Shown one piece after another: positions 12,013-47,800 of a stretch of 64,000 nucleotides of DNA. Within the stretch, counting starts at the first letter, position 1. Each line of letters begins with the position of its first letter. A program made the translations under genes and the position numbers. This stretch comes from Solea solea (Eukaryota; Chordata; Actinopteri; Pleuronectiformes; Soleidae). The stretch lies in the NCBI RefSeq assembly GCF_958295425.1, contig NC_081154.1, forward strand, positions 13,161,938-13,225,937. The letters are read 5' to 3'. A model generated the notes under the pieces. It worked only from the letters and a program-made list of their open reading frames with translations, was not told the origin of the DNA and did not search any database.

Positions 12013-12045
12013 AGGGGAGAGAGAGAGAGAGAGGGGGGGGGGGGG

Positions 12046-12108
<63 letters not shown>
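11957..12108. repeat. Polypurine (GA)n/(G)n tract upstream of qrfpr
   Basis: About 150 bp of pure purine on the plus strand: GA repeats interrupted by two G runs of roughly 9 and 13. It ends about 100 bp before the qrfpr ATG. It has triplex and quadruplex potential and gives meaningless RERERE/SLSLSL ORFs. Confidence 0.97.
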
Positions 12109-12109
<1 letters not shown>

Positions 12110-12168
12110 AGTAGTACAGCATCACCAACAGTTCAGTCTTGTTGGAGTTGACATCCTCCAGGTGTGGA

Positions 12169-12203
12169 GGCTTTTTTCTTTCCCTCTTCTCTCTGAGTTT
12201 CAG
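12169..12203 (+). promoter_or_regulatory. Possible splice acceptor in the qrfpr 5' UTR
   Basis: A long pyrimidine-rich run (TTTTTTCTTTCCCTCTTCTCTC) leads to GAGTTTCAG, eight bases before the qrfpr start codon. It looks like a genuine 3' splice site, which would put the ATG in the second exon and a non-coding exon upstream. It is inferred from sequence only. Confidence 0.45.
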
Positions 12204-12211
12204 ACACCAGG

Positions 12212-12612
12212 ATGGCAGCAGCTTCAGCATCCTCGGGACAGGGAAGCAGCAAAATAACTCCTGAAGCGCTGCAGGAGATGCTCCACTACTACAACCTGAG
12301 CCGCCAGCAGTTCATCAACACCTACAACATCCAGCCGCTCGTCTACGTCCCCGAGTTGCCGTACAGCGCCAAGACCACGTTCGTGGTCATGTACGTGGTC
12401 ATCTTCGTGCTGGCGCTGACCGGAAACAGTTTGGTCATCTACATAGTTGTGAAGAAACGGGCGATACAGACGGCCACGGACATCTTCATCTGCTCGCTGG
12501 CGGTCAGCGACCTCCTCATCACTTTCTTCTGCATCCCTTTCACTTTGCTGCAGAACATCTCGTCTGAGTGGTTCGGAGGTGAGTTCTGAAAGAACAAACA
12601 AACAAAAACAAA

Positions 12613-12669
<57 letters not shown>

Positions 12670-12886
12670 TCTGTGGACTGTGTATGTGCTGCTTATTTTT
12701 TTTTTTAAAGAATATGAATCTTTAGAAAGATTTCTGTAGAAACTATAGACTTCAGCTCCATTCTCTGCAGAAGATAAGAAACATTAGAAAGTGGATTAGT
12801 TTAACTGCTTAAATAATGATGAATATTATTGTATTTGTACACAAATGTACATATTAACCTTTTACTCATTGATCGGTTTAAAAGTG

Positions 12887-12934
<48 letters not shown>

Positions 12935-15900
12935 GTGTCTGATTTAAACAACAGCTGCATGTAACATACATAATCTAAACAAGTGAACCCTTAAAAAAAG
13001 AAGACAGACATCTCCCATAATTACTGTATGTGTGAGACAATGGGGGAGTAAAGGTCAGGTGACACTGCAGGTCAGAAGTAAGTAACCTGAGCTGATGATG
13101 TCAGCAAAACAAAACCAAAACAGAAACCACTGATCTGGAGATATCACAGGACAGAGGCGTGAGAATACGAGTGATCATAAAACCTACAACATCTGCTCGT
13201 AGCTTCATGTCCTTCCAGCTGATCGCCTCCGATCGTCTCGTCCCGGTCTGAGGAGTCTGGTGTGAGAACAGACGACGACGATCGATGAATGGACTGATGA
13301 GCGTCACGTGTATAGATTGCAATGTAAAGTCCATTGTACGCCGCACAATACACATGTACAGCACAGATCCATCCAACACAAACTGTTGTTGTGGATTAGA
13401 AACAGGCACGGTTGCAAGTGACTTGTACAACTATCACTTATTTAAAAACGTGTCTTTCTTTATTGAAGAATAAGAGTAACAGAAGGAACAAAAGGCACAT
13501 CTATTGGTGCTGCCTCTGGGGGAGACTCATTTAATCAGGATCACAATCCAGCAGTCTCAAGACACAACATGCTGCTGTTTCCTGTTTATCAGCAAGCAGA
13601 GAAGGGAAGAGAGAGGCAAGCGTGAGCATGGCTTAAAAGTGTGCCATAGACACATTTAGTCATTTTGCAGTTTGCCTGTTGAAGAAAACATGGTCAAGTG
13701 GACGGGGGCTTATACTGGGCTTATAATTTGTTCACCCCTGGTGTATTAAAGGTGGTTTAAAAGTGAAATGTACTATTTTATTTTCCCTAAAACAAGAATA
13801 TGTTGACATTGTTGATAAACCTATTTGAGCCTCTGACTTGACAATGTACAACAACTCTACAGTCGCCTGTGAAACAGCAATAAAGAGCTGAAACGCGAGA
13901 CACCGAGCACGAGTGTGCTCGTAAATGCTGACTTCTTTCAAATGTCATTTTTAAGAGGATCTCACGACATTCATCACAGTTGGCCGACACTGTCAGTAAA
14001 TGTCCCAGACGCGCAGCTGGCGGTGACACTCTGCGTATCATAGCAATAGGAGGCAGCCTGAAAGCCTGCGCTGCCATTTAAGTCAATAATTAGTTCACGG
14101 TGGACTCTGGTTTCAGCACGGTGCGCCATTAGTAGTCAAGTATGGATGGTCGTGGGTTTTTTTTTGTTGTTGTTCCATTTCAATTAGGACATGAATTTTG
14201 TGCACAGGAAGATGAAAAGGACCCCCTTGCTCTTTCACTCAAACAAAAGGCACTGATGTGAATTTTAATATGTTTCACAGTATACCTTATTCATCCCTGT
14301 TTCCATAGGAGTTCTGGTTTGCAAGACTGTTCCCTTTGTACAGACCACAGCCATAGTGACAGGCATTCTCACAATGACCTGCATTGCCATTGAAAGATAC
14401 CAGGGCATTGTTTTCCCCCTGAAAATGAGGAGGCAGTACTCATCCAAGAGAGCTTACAAGATGCTAGGTATTATCTATCCTCAATGGTTAATTAAGCTTT
14501 GACACATAGCATTGTTTGGACTGTTGATTTGCCTTTCACTTGTTTGTACAGCCTCGTTCAAACCATGTTCCTAACCTCAACCAAAACCAATTAAGGCCAG
14601 TGTTACCACCAGAAATGCTGACAGCTGATATATGTCTTCACCCTACAGGACTTGTATGGATCGCCTCGATGATAGTTGGCTCACCCATGTTGTTTGTGCA
14701 GCAGCTAGAGGTACGTGTTTGTGTTTCAAAGTCCATCAAACTCGTCCTCTACCACTTTATGCTCCACAGGTGGGTCGGTGCCAATCTCAGCAGACATAGG
14801 GCGATAGGCTGGGCGACACCCTGGACACTCCATCGCAGGAACACATATAGAGACAAACAACCATTCACTCTCACTCTTATACCTATGGGCAATTTAGAGC
14901 GTTCAATTTCCCCATATTGCATGTTTTTGGACTGTGGGAGGAAGCCGGAGAATCCGGAGAAAACCCTCGCACACACAGGGAGAACATGCAAACTCCATGC
15001 ACAAAGGCCCTTGTTCCAACCGGGATTTCGTACCCGGGCCTTCTTGCTGCAAAGGCAGGAGTGTGTTTCAAAGTTTTCGCCCAGGGGGAAATAATTGCCA
15101 GAGAAAGTTAAGAGAAAGTTTGAGAGATTCAGAGAGTTTATTGTTCAATATTATATTCTGTCCTCAAAATGTCCCTGAGAAACACAACTTTGCAAAGAGT
15201 TTTTTTCCATGGGAATATTTTTTTTTTGTTGGTGAAATTCAATGTATTTATTGTATTAGTGGGGCACTGCACCAAGGCTACGGTCTTTGGAAAAGTAAAA
15301 AAAAGGCTGCAGTGTTTCTAAGAACAGAAGAAGTTTTAGTCATTCGTACTTTTTATGAGGACACCTATTCAAAGACTAGTGAAAAAAAATCAAGAATAAC
15401 GTAAACAAAAATGTTACATGTGCTGTACGTTTGCCCTCTTCGTGAATTCCATCACAGCAACAGTGACTCCACTGCTGTCACTTCATCTTTGACGACTAAC
15501 CACGCCCCTTCCCGCCTCTCGCAGGTGAAGTACGACTTCTTGTACGATCACTACCACGTGTGCTGCCAGGAAAGCTGGCACTCTCTGACCCACAGGCAGG
15601 CTTACACCACCTTCATCATGGTGGCTCTCTTCCTGCTCCCCCTGGCTGCCATGCTGTTCATTTACACACGCATTGGCATCGAACTGTGGATCCGGAACAG
15701 GGTGGGTGACTCATCCGTCCTCAACACCATGAACCTCAGAGAGATCAAAAAGATCTCAAGGTAAGCACCAGAGCTGAGAGGCATCTCAACTGCATGATAT
15801 CCTTGTGGCATGGTTGTATGAACGCTGCTGGTTGTGGTGGGAAACCAGAGATGGATCATGTTGTCGCTGGCAACCAAAGCCGACCCTAAATAGCAAGCAG

Positions 15901-17475
15901 AGGTCCCTGCTGCCTTCCCTCCCCTACCACTGGTGTTCATGGCAATGCATAGTATTATGATATTAAGAATAAGATATCCATCAGTTGTCTACCGCTTTGT
16001 CATCTTCATGGGGTCACAGATCACAGGTTGCCAGTCCATCACTGGGCCAACACACAACCAGAGAAACCCAGAGAGAAAACCCACACAGACCATGAGAACA
16101 TGCAAACTCCATGCAGAAAGGCCCTTCAAATCTATCCACTCGGAGAAAGGAGTGGATAGATTTGTGAACAAATTGTAGAGCATACAATATTTGACATCTG
16201 TACATTTGGTTTATGACCAACAGCCCTTAAAATGATCAGGTTTGGGCCACTTGGACGTATCAAATGGCTCACCGCTCTGTGTTGTACAGAAAATCACCTT
16301 CCACTTAAAAATGGGCCATTTGTTTAATTCCAGTTTAAAACACACATACAGTACAACATGACAACACACATACATACAACCTTGTTCAGTCTGCAACAAG
16401 GAAACCAGGAGACACGCTGCACAGCCTGGGCTTAACACGTTCCAAGATTGTGGATTTTTCAATCCAATTTTTTAAGTCAAAAGATGATTTGACTCAGCTG
16501 CGCGAGTCATTAATTCGATAAAAGTGGTGGTGTCATCGAGAGTAATCATTCCACTGGAAACGTGTGACAGTGAAAAGCAGTGGCGTCATTAATTCAGTGC
16601 ATTTTCCTGCTCTAACAAACACTCAGATCGTCTTTCATTTACCTCTACCTTCTTCCATCGCCACCTTACCACAGGAAGAAGAAACGGGCCGTGAAAATGA
16701 TGATCACCATTGTTCTGCTGTTCACCATTTGCTGGGCGCCGTTCCACACGGTCCACATGCTGTTCGAGTACTGTGAGTATCATCAGTGAAATGGGGACAG
16801 CTTAAATGCTGCAGTGTGTCACTTTTTGGTCATGAAGGAAAACTATGTATTTAGAGGAATATTTCACTGATTTGCATTTAGCTTTGTATTACTAGAATAG
16901 GGGTAGTATTTTTGAGCTGTAAATGTATTTCTAAAACTTTTAAATGGCCCCTCTGCTGTGTTTTCAGTCAAACTCAAACCTATTTGCACATATATTGCCT
17001 CCGTCTGTTATGGTTTGAATTGAATGGAAACTGCAGCCTTAAGGTAATGTGCAATCTTCTGTGTGTGTCCATTAACCCAGATGACCTGGAGAACAAATAC
17101 GATGCAGTCACCGTTAACATGATCATCGCCATCGTTCAGGCCATCGGGTTCTTCAACAGCTTCAACAATCCCATCGTGTATGCCTTCATGAACGAGAACT
17201 TCAAGAAGAGCTGCGTCTCCACGCTCTCCCACTGCATCAGGAAACCTAACCCGCCGTGCGTCGCTGTGGTGACACCTAAACTCACCGTACAGTTCATCAA
17301 ACCCCAGAGCAGGGAAGCCTTTCTAGAGTCAGGCGAGAACAACGGCTCATCGAAGCACGCCGTCGAGAAGCGCCCTTCGGGCTCATCACACAGAAGGAGC
17401 TCTCTGGAAGTAGAAGTAGAGAAAATCTCCACAATCCAAACAGATCTCCCAGCAACCAGCTCCCTGATCAAATGA
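12212..17475 (+). CDS. qrfpr: QRFP (26RFa/RFamide) receptor, GPR103-like class A GPCR
   Basis: Six coding exons: 12212-12578, 14309-14467, 14649-14710, 15525-15760, 16675-16772 and 17081-17475, all GT-AG with matching phases, giving 438 aa. The family peptide ligand signals through G proteins at the plasma membrane; mammalian QRFPR acts in feeding, arousal and adrenal/bone physiology. The extracellular N-terminus has an NLS sequon (N28). TM1 carries TGNSLVIY, TM2 SLAVSDLL, and the TM3 disulfide Cys is C127, paired with a Cys in YDHYHVCCQESW. The DRY box is ERY (151-153), TM6 has FTICWAPFH (W295), and TM7 ends NNPIVYAF (337-341), followed by MNENFKKS. Family hallmarks are IQPLVYVPELP before TM1, QNIS-EWFGG, QQLEVKYDFLY, WIRNRVGDSSVL and IARKKKR-like ISRKKKR. 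An in-frame TGA at 12194 supports the ATG at 12212. NPFF receptors are the nearest alternative and fit less well. Family assignment is very sure; which teleost paralogue this is remains open. Confidence 0.96.
12616..12668. repeat. (TA)n microsatellite in qrfpr intron 1
   Basis: About 26 uninterrupted TA units beginning some 37 bp after the exon 1 donor. Confidence 0.97.
12669..14308. other. qrfpr intron 1 body
   Basis: No exon recognised. It contains a (TCTA)n array at 12889-12933 and otherwise unique-looking DNA, ending in the acceptor TTTCCATAG. Confidence 0.7.
12889..12933. repeat. (ATCT)n microsatellite
   Basis: About eleven ATCT units in qrfpr intron 1. Confidence 0.95.
14750..15070 (-). 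repeat. tRNA-like SINE-type dispersed repeat, copy 4 (near full length)
   Basis: The most complete copy here, reverse orientation in qrfpr intron 3. Landmarks in order: CTCCACAGGTGGGTCGGTGCC, CCTGGACACTCCATCGCAGG, AGAGACAAACAACCATTCAC, GGCAATTTAGAGCGTTC, GCATGTTTTTGGACTGTGGG, AGAACATGCAAACTCCATGC, and the inverse of the tRNA-like B-box region near 15020-15060. Confidence 0.75.
15975..16126 (-). repeat. tRNA-like SINE-type dispersed repeat, copy 5
   Basis: In qrfpr intron 4, reverse orientation: CTACCGCTTTGTCATC, TTCATGGGGTCACAG, TTGCCAGTCCATCACTGGG, then an internal deletion to GAGAACATGCAAACTCCATG. It ends directly against a perfect hairpin at 16127. Confidence 0.65.
16127..16164. repeat. 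Perfect 15-bp inverted repeat (hairpin)
   Basis: Arms at 16127-16141 (CAAATCTATCCACTC) and 16150-16164 are exact reverse complements, with an 8-base loop (GGAGAAAG). It lies in qrfpr intron 4. Confidence 0.95.
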
Positions 17476-18570
17476 GAAGTGTCTTAGATGACAATCACTT
17501 GGAGAAGAAGCTATGAGAGGGTTCAATCTGTCAAATTAGTGGTTAAAAAGCTCAACAAGACAACAACAACCTCACTGCAATGAGTTTTTGGTTTTTTTCG
17601 TCAGGGAAAGCGGAATGAAGGAATTCATCCAAATATAAAAATGTGATTATAAAACATGCTCTGGGAACAGACTGTCAGGGGTCAGGGGTCACGCACTGAA
17701 ATGCCAGCATTCATTTGTGAAGAGATGTCTGATACCTGCACGAGGTTCAGCCCCTTCATCGCTCAGCGAGCACATTGTGTCGTTAGGACTCAGGACGCAA
17801 CGCAACTGTGAACACTGCAGTCACACTGTGAAAACTGTGCGGACGTGACACACAGACGCACGCAAATGTAAAAAATATGGAAATTACAGTACAGTTTTTA
17901 TTTATATATATATTTAGAGAGAGACAGACAGCACTGTTCTAGTACTGTGAATCATCAAGATCAGTTCTGTGTCTTGCCCAAGGATCTTTTTTTATGTGGA
18001 GGAGCTAGGCATGAAATCTGATTCTATTTTCTGTCTGCTAAGATTTTTATTATTTTATATTTCATATCATATATGGAAAACAATTTACAGTTACACTGCC
18101 AAAGTACAGGGACATGTAGTTCAGCAGGTGGCCTTGCAAGCGCACCTCTAGTGCATTTTTAAAGGTAAAGGTAAAAATAAATGGAGGCAATGATGAGCCT
18201 TTCATCGTTTAAATGTTTTAAATCTTACATAAAAACAAAACCTGCTTAATTTCCATGTGCCACAAACACGTGAACCTTTGTGATGTGAAGCATGAAGAAA
18301 CAGTTTCACTCCGTCAGATACTAATGACAAAATGAATCTATTTTTTACTTACAGCAATTTGTTGGTCTAAAGTGTTAAATGTGATGTTGCACACGCACAG
18401 ACACGCACAGACACACACACACGCGGGACAAACATGAATGTGCTCATGATGCTGTGGCATACTTTTGTATTGTTGTGAAATATTTTTGTATCGTTGAGGT
18501 CTAAATGCAGCTTCGGTGTTGCTTGAATGTTTTCATTTTACAACGGAAGATTAAAAACTATTTCCTCTGT
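17476..18570 (+). other. qrfpr 3' UTR and intergenic junction
   Basis: No ORF of note. Candidate poly(A) hexamers are AATAAA at 18176-18181 and ATTAAA at 18550-18555. The long AT-rich stretch is consistent with a long 3' UTR, but the true cleavage site cannot be told from sequence alone. Confidence 0.45.
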
Positions 18571-18576
18571 GATTCA

Positions 18577-18582
18577 TTTATT
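18577..18582 (-). terminator. Candidate poly(A) signal of polr3a
   Basis: TTTATT on the plus strand is AATAAA on the minus strand, about 530 bp past the polr3a stop. It lies some 25 bp from the qrfpr-side ATTAAA at 18550-18555, so the two convergent transcripts may end almost back to back. Confidence 0.4.
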
Positions 18583-19109
18583 ACATAATTTACAACGATA
18601 AACCAACACAAACACAAAGAGGAAGCTTTCAACTTAAAGTTAATGTTAGATAAAAAGACTGACAGAGCGAATTGTGTACCTGAAGGGTGGTTTTCACCGT
18701 GTGAATGAAACCTTTGAACAAATGAAAGCTGCACTGCATCACCTCTACCTCATGATTAATTAAGGAATAATCTTCCTTCACACAGTGTTCAGTATCCTTA
18801 CATTGATTATGTAATATCCTCATAACAAAAGGAAAGAGCTAAATTGCTGAAAAGCAGCGGAGGATCTTAAATGACATGTATTCTTCTGGATTTTCAAACA
18901 AGAATAAATTATTTAACTCGAATGACATGCAGTTCTCTCAGTCTGTGATAGCAAAAAAACAAACCAACACATTTTCCCATTTTGTAGATAACATTTGGCA
19001 GGTACTTCAGTATCTCCTCTATCTGAAAACAATCCCATAATAATCCACCTGCAGGCACCAAGAAGAAAAGAAAGAGAGAAGCCACTTCAAACATTCATGC
19101 GGCTCTGTG

Positions 19110-42678
<23,569 letters not shown>

Positions 42679-44560
42679 TTTGGCAGCTTTACCTTAACAT
42701 ACAACACAAAAAAATAAAATAAACCGCTATAGTGTCCTCATTCTTATGTTAACGTGTAGTGAGCATGCTGTCAGTGAGCTTCCCCATGTTGTGGAAATGC
42801 TAGCGGCACCGTGTTGATTGCATGTGAGTTACGGTAGCGTTGCTTTCAGGGTCCCTCGGTAATCTATGCAGCATAATCCAGTGTGGCCATAATGTTGACA
42901 CGATGGGGGAATTTGAGGGCAGAGAGGAATGAGTGTTTTTCACCAGGTCGTCTTTGTGTTATAATATACATGTATAGTCATTATGGATCATAGCGAACTT
43001 GCTGGTATTTGAATAAAGAACACATTTATAAGCAACTTTGAAAAATGTTTTTTGTACGCGTAAAATGTTGTACGTGAATGCACCACTGCTCTGCTCAACA
43101 AGAGGAAACAAGAGAAATCATAGGAGCATGAGATAGTCACAATAATGTGAGTGCTGACACCTAGTGGTTGTCACAGTGTTAACACAAAATATGACATGAT
43201 TAAATAATATATATTATCAAATATAAAGCAATAGAATAAATAAAATAATAACAAATAAAATATTCTATGAGAATATATTTGTGTTTTTTTTATCACATTT
43301 TATCATGACTGCAGTGGTGGTACAGGTAGCTTCAGGTCTTTTACTTTGATTAAAATAACATAATGTACACAAAGTCCACTACAAACAAAAGTCCTGAATC
43401 AAAAGGATTAAAACATCTGCTTTCATTGTGGTGCATTTGCTGCAGCAACATCACGTCCAGCAAATATAGACATTTTATTCTTTATTACTTTATTTAACAA
43501 ACACAATAGTTGTTTGTTACATAAAGAATAAAAATAAGGTTTCAAAGGAAACGGTCCAGGAAAATTGTCTTTTTTTGTTGTCACATCCACGTCCATATAA
43601 TTCAGTGGTGAAGTGACTCCTTGTGAGTCATTTTCAATACATTTGCTGCAATCTATAGTCTGACCTCTAGATGGCAGCAAATGAATTTCCAAAAGCTGTG
43701 GATAAAAAGCAAAGGGAGACGCAAAGAGAAAATAAACCTGCTGCCCCACCTGTGTTGTTTGATGCAACAGCATGAAAGCGTGTGATGGTGACTGATGACT
43801 TCCTGATGAGGATTTCCTTTCTCTGGATTCTTGAGTTGATTAATTGTACTGACACATCACAATCTCAAACAGCGAAAATTGCCCAGCTAAATCAGACTTT
43901 TCATTTGTCTAATTCTGCTGCCAGCAGGATCCATACAGACGCCTAATTAAAACTCTTACACTCTATTTAACATGATCTATATGCCTCTCAGGAGGATTGT
44001 GGACCATAAGAGCTTGGTCTCTCTAAATCTTTATATCTGGGGACATATAACTCAAGGATATAAAGATGTATCAGTCTGTGCAAATATACATCATCTAAAG
44101 AGCATAAGAAATGATCCTGAAAAGCACTTGAGGGAGCAATGCTAACAATGTGTTTCAGCATGAGAGGCAGCTCACTGGTCTTGCTTTAAAGTGCCTCTTG
44201 AGCATCTCTGTGTACAAAACTCTATCATACATACACTATGCACTCATAAGCAAACACACTCACATGCATTCACACACACACTGCTCCCAGTGGACGAACT
44301 GAGTATGTGAAACTGCTCAGATCGAAGAAATCTACTGTGACTGTGGTTTCAGGGATTTGGGCACATCCCTGTTTGCTTCTGTCTTAGATTTCATTTGAAT
44401 CATAAGAAGATGAAGCGTCATCTGCATTACTCACATGTAGTCGAGGCCCTTTGGGAATGTAATGGCCAGAGAATGCCCTCAGTTTGCAGACCAAATATGG
44501 AGGTTATCCAATTGTAATATTCAATGATCCCTGCATTATCCAGATGTTTTTAATCAATAA
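42679..44560. other. polr3a 5' flank, no other gene recognised
   Basis: Should contain the polr3a promoter (minus strand, just above 42678). I see no clear TATA box; a housekeeping TATA-less promoter is expected. No coding exon on the plus strand near enough to define a divergent partner. The remainder is AT-rich unique-looking DNA. Confidence 0.55.
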
Positions 44561-44579
44561 ATGAATTGTTTAGTCTGTC

Positions 44580-44875
44580 AAAGTTCCAGTGTGTAAAATT
44601 TTGGTGAAATTATTTGGCCAAAAATTATTTTTTAAGTATACAATCAACTGATTGTATGAATTGATGTTTTTCAGTACCTCAGAATGAGCCTTTTATATTT
44701 ATATAAAACATATATATATTATAGTCTGGAGTCAGTTCTAAGGAGGCTGCTTATTTCCACCGTGTTTTTACAGTAGCCCACAATGGACAAACCAAACGTC
44801 TTCTGAGTTTTGATACCAACTGAAGGCTGCATAGGTTCTCCAACACATATTCAGCTGCAACATCTTCATCGATAA
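44580..44875 (+). repeat. Dispersed teleost repeat (GTGTGTAA...CAGTAGCCCA family), copy a
   Basis: Landmarks in order: TTCCAGTGTGTAAAATTTTG, CCTCAGAATGAGCCTTTTAT, ACAGTAGCCCACAATGGACA, CTGAAGGCTGCATAGGTTCT. I recognise this as a non-autonomous element common in percomorph genomes but cannot give its database name. A second, opposite copy is at 59125-59470. Confidence 0.6.
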
Positions 44876-44879
44876 ATGT

Positions 44880-47800
44880 TGCAAAACTGAAAACATACTC
44901 TGAACTTAAGCCAAATACAATCCCCATCACAAGTTCCCATACACATAATTTATTCACCCTTGTTTGGCTTCACTCACACGTCAAAATCTAGAACTCTAAA
45001 GGGTTTACTCGTTCCTGCTTGAGAAACGACTCAATTAATCTTTTTTTTCCCCCCGTAAAATAATTGCTGAGTGAATTGACTTTTTCAGCCCTGTATAAAC
45101 TGCTGTATAAATGCGCGTCAACGACACCACTCAGAGTCGAGCGGAGAGGCTCCCTTTGAACACTCGAGAGCAAACTACGGTGTTTACCCATCACACTATT
45201 TACATGCTAAACATATTTGCTCAGCAATGTGGCCGCCATCTTTGTGTAATTAACATGAGTAATTACTGTGCTTAATTTACAGAGCCACCCAAGGTTCATA
45301 ATGGGCCTGCAAAACATTGACCCATGACAATTGATTGATCCCTCCCTCCTTTAAAACCATGCCCTTGCTAATGACTAAGTAATGAGCAATGTGGACAGCT
45401 AAGGTGGCTAATACAGCCTTAGCTCTCCATATACACATTAGTCGATCCGACTTTGCCCCCCCCCCCCCATCCAGCTCCTTGCTTAGAGGCCCTGCTTCCT
45501 TTTGCACCGTGCGCGTCAGTGTGCATGCATGTTGTGCACACTGCTTGGTAATCAGCCACACAGACTCGCCTTTGGTGGCTAGAGACTGATTCAATGTTCC
45601 ACTGGGTAATTTATGCAGAACTAATTCTCTACAGGAATGGAAGGGCTTGGAGGAAGGCAGAAAGAAGGGAGGGGAGAGGAGCGGGGCGACAGAGAGGGAG
45701 GGGAGGGCAAAATGTGGAGAGGAAGAAATCTGTGGTGAAATAATTATCCCCGGTGTCACTGTAGCAACATTCTGTGAAGTTGATGTCAATAAAATATTGA
45801 GCTACACAATCCATTTCAATTTCACCTCAAAAAAAAGAAAGACGCGACAGAGGGTCACACGGCTGCGGGGAGGAAGGAGCACAAGTGCGTGTGGGGAAGG
45901 CATGCACGCCAACACACACACACACACTCACACGCGTGCACACGTTTCCATTGGAGACACAGCAAGGCGGTGGCCGGCGACGTGTGTTGCTTACTGACTG
46001 GCAGAGAGGCACATCATTGCCTGCAGTCGTTTAACTTGTCAAAACAGCAGGGCTCTGTGTCTCCTCATATTTGGATTTAGTAGGTTTGAATTACTGGAAA
46101 TACGGAGGATAAGAGGATGAGATGAAAAATCAAATGAGCTGAGCTTCCCTGGAGAGCCATTGGGAGCACAATATAGATTATGGTCATTTGTGACAGAATG
46201 GTTGGTAATAAGAGCCCCATGTCTGAGAGCATTTATGGATATAGTGTATCTGTATGTATGCGGTCTATGTATTGCGGGCGGGGGATGAAGATGGGCTTCA
46301 TTGTATTCGTTGCACAACTTGTATTGATCAGCACAATGCACATGGAGCTGTATACCCTTGGATTTACAAGGCAGTCGTGCTTAATGGATGAGCTGTGGTT
46401 AGTCACCAGGCAACGTGGCCTGTTTGTGAGGCTGTCAGCGGATGAAATTAATCACACGAAACACCAAAGGGAAGACACTAATAATCATTTCATGAACAGA
46501 TAGTGTTGGGCTTGAAAAGCAACACAGTTACGCTGTCAAATAAGTTCCCACAATGCTGATTAAGCCAATGGAGTCCACACAAATCTCCCTGTGACACGTT
46601 GGAGTATGAAAAACTGAGCATTGCCCACGAAAAAGTATCATACAGTCAGTGAGTTCTACTGCTCAAAAACACAGTCTTTCAGCAGTTTGACAGAAAACAC
46701 GTCTTGTCCCCACCCGCCCCAGCACATTGGTGAATACACACGAACGCTCCCTCAGTCATCATGTCTTCTGAATAATAGCATAATAATAGCAATAACAGCA
46801 AAAATCAAAACAAAACTGTAACACTGCAGTTTTAAGATCCATTATTAGCACAAATGTTTGTGCCAACAATACATTTCATTTCAGTGACCTTCCCTCTGCC
46901 TCTTGAGCTACCATGATGTTGATGTAAGTGACATTTCTCGAAAATGATTCCACAGATTGCCATGAATTTAGACAAAGACATTCACCCACACTCTGGTTTC
47001 TAATGACACTGAAATATTGCTGTGACCCAGAAGCAGGAGTTGAGTCAGGATGGAGACAAAAACAGATTTGGTTCATTGTTGGCAAAGAATAGGTTTCCAA
47101 AAAAAACAAAAGAGTAAAAAAGCAAGGTCAAACGCAGGATTGCTACAGAGACGACAAAATGGCAGGAAACAAAGGGAAACACCCAAGGGCAGGTGAGATA
47201 ACGAGACACAGTTGAAAACAATTAGGAGCAGGTGTGGATAATTAGGGAAAAACAAAAGGGCAGGAGGTAAAACTCAACAGACACAAAACAGTGAGTAACC
47301 GTGCACAAGGGAATATATGAAAATAAAAACACAACCATGAATTACCGAACTGAAAATCCTAGAAATTACTGTTCTTTTTTTTTTCTTTTTTTTTCTTTAG
47401 GTGCCATATTAACAAAGGGTTATAAAGTGTTGGTCCAGAATCACAACACAATATGCTCAGGAGTTATTGTGAAACTAAATGAGTGCAGGTGTCTCTTCTT
47501 TACTCACAAGTACGGAAGAGTATTAGGGTCAAATTTAAAAAAAAAAAAATAGAAATTACGCAAATTATCTGACTTTAATCTCAGAATACTGACTTTAATA
47601 TCTTACTTTCTGACTTTAATCCTCTGATTTTCAACTTCAGTCAGAAAGTGACAGAAAGTGTGTCAAAACCATTCAAAGCTTGAGTCTGTAACTTGTTTCT
47701 GAAACACTTTATTATATTCTTTTGTTAAAATCCTCTTCATGTTTCGATAACCATAAATAAATGAAGTGGTCTGGGGGGAAAAAAAATAAGATATGAATCT

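Noticed and set aside
11793..12257. 154-aa ORF rich in RERERE and its antisense SLSLSL partner
   Set aside because: Generated by TA and GA microsatellites and out of frame with the receptor start.
12224..12601. 125-aa antisense ORF over qrfpr exon 1
   Set aside because: Shadow of the real GC-rich coding exon; no homology to any family I know.
45277..45789. 170-aa minus-strand ORF
   Set aside because: Low-complexity Ser/Pro/Leu composition from a purine-rich stretch, no domain, no splice context.
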